From: Lentibacillus populi
Lineage (GTDB): Bacteria; Bacillota; Bacilli; Bacillales; Amphibacillaceae
Direction: 5' to 3'
DNA length: 64,000 nucleotides
Assembly: GCA_014642895.1 (NCBI GenBank)
Contig: BMJD01000010.1
Location: forward strand, 1-64,000
Positions 62,063 through 64,000 of the stretch are shown in pieces. Each line of letters begins with the position of its first letter. Position 1 is the stretch's first letter. The notes below the pieces were generated by a model. It worked only from the letters and a program-made list of their open reading frames with translations. It did not search any database and had not been told where the DNA came from. The position numbers and the translations under genes were made by a program.

Positions 62063-63565
62063 ATGAGTAATAAACATACGACAACAGACGTTATTTTAAT
62101 TGGTGCCGGAATCATGAGTGCGACATTGGGCTCTCTCTTAAAAGAATTGGCACCAGACTGGAGAATTACTGTATTTGAGAAGCTTGAAAAGCCAGGAGAG
62201 GAAAGCTCCAACGAATGGAATAATGCGGGAACCGGGCACTCGGCACTGTGCGAGCTTAACTACACTCCCGAAAAACCGGACGGGTCCATAGACATTAGCA
62301 AAGCACTAAAGATTAACGAACAGTTTCAGCTTTCAAAACAGTTTTGGTCTTATTTTGTAAACAGCAATCTGATAAGTAATCCTCAGGACTTTATCAAACC
62401 ATTGCCTCATATAAGTTTAGTACATGGGGAAGATAATGTAATGTTTTTGAAAAAACGGTTTGATGCACTGGCAAACCATCCTTTGTTCCAAGGGATGGAA
62501 TTTTCTTGCGACCCGGAAAAATTAAAGGAATGGATTCCGCTTATTATGGATGGCCGTACATCTAAGGGATCTATAGCAGCAACAAAAATCGACTCAGGGA
62601 CGGATGTCAACTTTGGAACTCTAACGCGTAAATTGTTAGACTACTTAAAGGGCCAAAATGTAAATATAAAATACAATCACACGGTAGATGATATAAAACG
62701 TACTGACGACGGTTCGTGGGAAGTGAAAGTTCGTAATTTCGATCGCGGTACCCTCGAATACCATACTGCAAATTACGTCTTTATCGGGGCTGGTGGAGGG
62801 GCCTTGCCGTTACTGCAAAAAACCGGGATTCCCGAAAGTAAACATATTGGAGGGTTCCCGGTAAGCGGACTATTCCTAGTATGTAACAATCCTGAAGTTG
62901 TAAAGCAGCATCATGCAAAGGTATACGGAAAGGCTGCAGTTGGCGCTCCTCCAATGTCTGTGCCACATCTTGACACACGATATATCGATAACAAGAAAAC
63001 ATTATTATTTGGACCGTTTGCCGGCTTCTCCCCAAAGTTCTTAAAAACTGGTTCAAATATGGATTTATTTGGCTCTGTAAAACCGAATAATGTCTTCACG
63101 ATGTTAGCGGCAGGTGCAAAAAACATACCACTAACAAAATACCTGGTGCAGCAGCTTATGTTATCGAAAGAACAACGGATGGAAGAATTGCGGGAATTTA
63201 TTCCAGATGCTAAAAGTGAAGATTGGGATACCGTGACAGCGGGACAACGTGTACAAGTAATTAAGGACACTGATGATGGCGGAAAAGGAACGCTTCAATT
63301 TGGTACGGAACTTGTTAGTGCTGCTGATGGTTCAGTCGCTGCTTTGCTTGGTGCTTCTCCAGGTGCTTCCACTGCCGTTCATGTTGTGCTGGATATGTTC
63401 AAAAGATGCTTTCCGCAGCATCTAAAAGAGTGGGAACCGAAAATAAAAGAAATAATTCCTTCTTATGGCTTGTCACTGGTGGAAAATCCAGAACTTATTC
63501 AAGAAATTCATGCTTTAACAGCGCGAGCGCTTGGTCTAAGCGAAGAAGAGGCAGTCCTTAGTTAG
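62063..63565 (+). CDS. mqo: malate:quinone oxidoreductase
   Basis: Mqo is a peripheral FAD enzyme that oxidises malate to oxaloacetate and reduces quinone. The 500-residue protein has the N-terminal FAD fold [21 protein letters not shown] (about residues 9-29), the [22 protein letters not shown] segment diagnostic of Mqo, and [17 protein letters not shown]. It joins the citric acid cycle to the respiratory chain. GGAAGG lies before the ATG; a TATAAT at about 61936 gives a promoter candidate. Confidence 0.96.
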   Translation: MSNKHTTTDVILIGAGIMSATLGSLLKELAPDWRITVFEKLEKPGEESSNEWNNAGTGHSALCELNYTPEKPDGSIDISKALKINEQFQLSKQFWSYFVNSNLISNPQDFIKPLPHISLVHGEDNVMFLKKRFDALANHPLFQGMEFSCDPEKLKEWIPLIMDGRTSKGSIAATKIDSGTDVNFGTLTRKLLDYLKGQNVNIKYNHTVDDIKRTDDGSWEVKVRNFDRGTLEYHTANYVFIGAGGGALPLLQKTGIPESKHIGGFPVSGLFLVCNNPEVVKQHHAKVYGKAAVGAPPMSVPHLDTRYIDNKKTLLFGPFAGFSPKFLKTGSNMDLFGSVKPNNVFTMLAAGAKNIPLTKYLVQQLMLSKEQRMEELREFIPDAKSEDWDTVTAGQRVQVIKDTDDGGKGTLQFGTELVSAADGSVAALLGASPGASTAVHVVLDMFKRCFPQHLKEWEPKIKEIIPSYGLSLVENPELIQEIHALTARALGLSEEEAVLS

Positions 63566-63609
63566 TTCTTTATATACTAAAAGGTGTTCATTTTTTCAAA
63601 AGAGTTATC

Positions 63610-63657
63610 AAAAAAGGCGACTCAACATTTACTTTTAATTTTGGAGTCACCTTTTTT
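63610..63657 (+). terminator. terminator of mqo
   Basis: AAAAAAGGCGACTC and GAGTCACCTTTTTT form a long stem around a 20-base AT-rich loop, 45 bases after mqo. Confidence 0.85.
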
Positions 63658-63659
63658 GA

Positions 63660-63960
63660 TTATTGGAGGGATAATTTACCCTCCATTCGCCATTCGCAAT
63701 TTAGCCCCGTCAATCGAAATCATAGAACCACTTCCGTTTGGAAAGATATTTTACTTTTCCTTCCTAATCAGCCATTTTCCATTTTCTAATACAAAGTTTG
63801 TCGATTATTTTCTGTTCATCTTCGTCCCGTTTGCGAGTACGAACCTATTTTTTCTAATCACGATTCCTGGTTATTAGCCGTTCAACTTCAGGCTTTTTTT
63901 CATCTATCCATTGGTTTAGGGCGTTCAAGTTTAACCGTTCCAATTTCAATCACTCCATGT
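63660..63960 (-). pseudogene. possible degraded coding remnant
   Basis: On the minus strand short open pieces separated by stops can be read (a start LERLNLNALNQWIDEK after GGAGTG, then pieces such as NRFVLANGTKM and NFVLENGKWLIRK). No piece is long enough to name. It may be the ruin of a gene or chance; nothing else is visible in 63658-64000. Confidence 0.25.
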
Positions 63961-64000
63961 CAAAGATCCTTCTTATAGTATATCATGTTTATTCAGAAAA

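Overview
The window is a chromosomal segment of a low-to-mid GC, endospore-forming member of the Bacillaceae. A complete gerPABCDEF set, comK, med, addAB, a trpS T-box and several gene orders match Bacillus subtilis (yhjE-sipV, yitS/T/U/V/W, med-fabH-fabF, yjbA-trpS). Codon use and the GC-rich intergenic repeats remind me of Oceanobacillus/Virgibacillus/Lentibacillus-type organisms, but this is an impression, not a measurement.

Layout. 0.1-2.8 kb: comK with a K-box, a small unknown gene, a TVP38/DedA-like membrane protein and a type I signal peptidase. 3.1-10.3 kb: addB-addA, the recombination helicase-nuclease. 11.2-14.9 kb: a heme-copper operon (small helix subunit, CuA subunit, B-family subunit I, Sco-like copper protein, unknown membrane protein). 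14.9-17.0 kb: gerPF-A on the minus strand. 17.4-20.5 kb: a DUF418 membrane protein, rocD and yisL. 20.5-24.9 kb: a divergent Fur-type siderophore uptake locus followed by a flavin reductase. 25.0-31.8 kb: a membrane-anchored GH13-like protein without catalytic residues, a yppF-like gene, an oxidase-I-like membrane protein, a secreted beta-propeller protein and degV/yitS. 32.0-36.9 kb: yitT to yitW with small genes in between. 37.0-46.4 kb: molybdenum cofactor genes (mobB, moaE, moaD), a DUF2249/oxidase-I-like/DUF59 operon, an OFA-family transporter, fdhD, a formate dehydrogenase and its DUF1641 partner. 46.5-49.9 kb: two Crp/Fnr regulators, one with the Fe-S cysteines of Bacillus FNR, around a DUF2249 gene and a radical SAM gene. 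50.1-58.7 kb: uppP, yjaV-like, med, fabH, fabF and yjbA. 58.8-63.6 kb: trpS with its T-box, an AT-rich NERD nuclease gene beside a second, orphan T-box, and mqo.

How they work together. The strongest theme is low-oxygen and nitrogen-oxide metabolism. FNR-type palindromes (TGTGA-N6-TCACA or near matches) lie upstream of the heme-copper operon, the DUF2249/oxidase-I-like operon, the 47.4 kb DUF2249 gene and the radical SAM gene, and an FNR gene is in the window. Subunit I of the heme-copper operon keeps all six metal-binding histidines of ba3 oxidases, but the tyrosine that is cross-linked in oxygen reductases is replaced by asparagine. With the CuA subunit and the FNR box, this makes a CuA-type nitric oxide reductase at least as likely as an oxidase, and I rank it as the most important observation here. 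The molybdenum cofactor and formate dehydrogenase genes supply an electron donor module.

The intergenic DNA is unusually rich in repeats: a modular, structured GC-rich family (six full or partial copies), a palindromic TTCAAAAAG family, a 20-bp minisatellite of exactly 20 units, a 52-bp tandem array, and a duplicated hairpin unit. All assignments come from reading sequence and recalled family features; no search was run.
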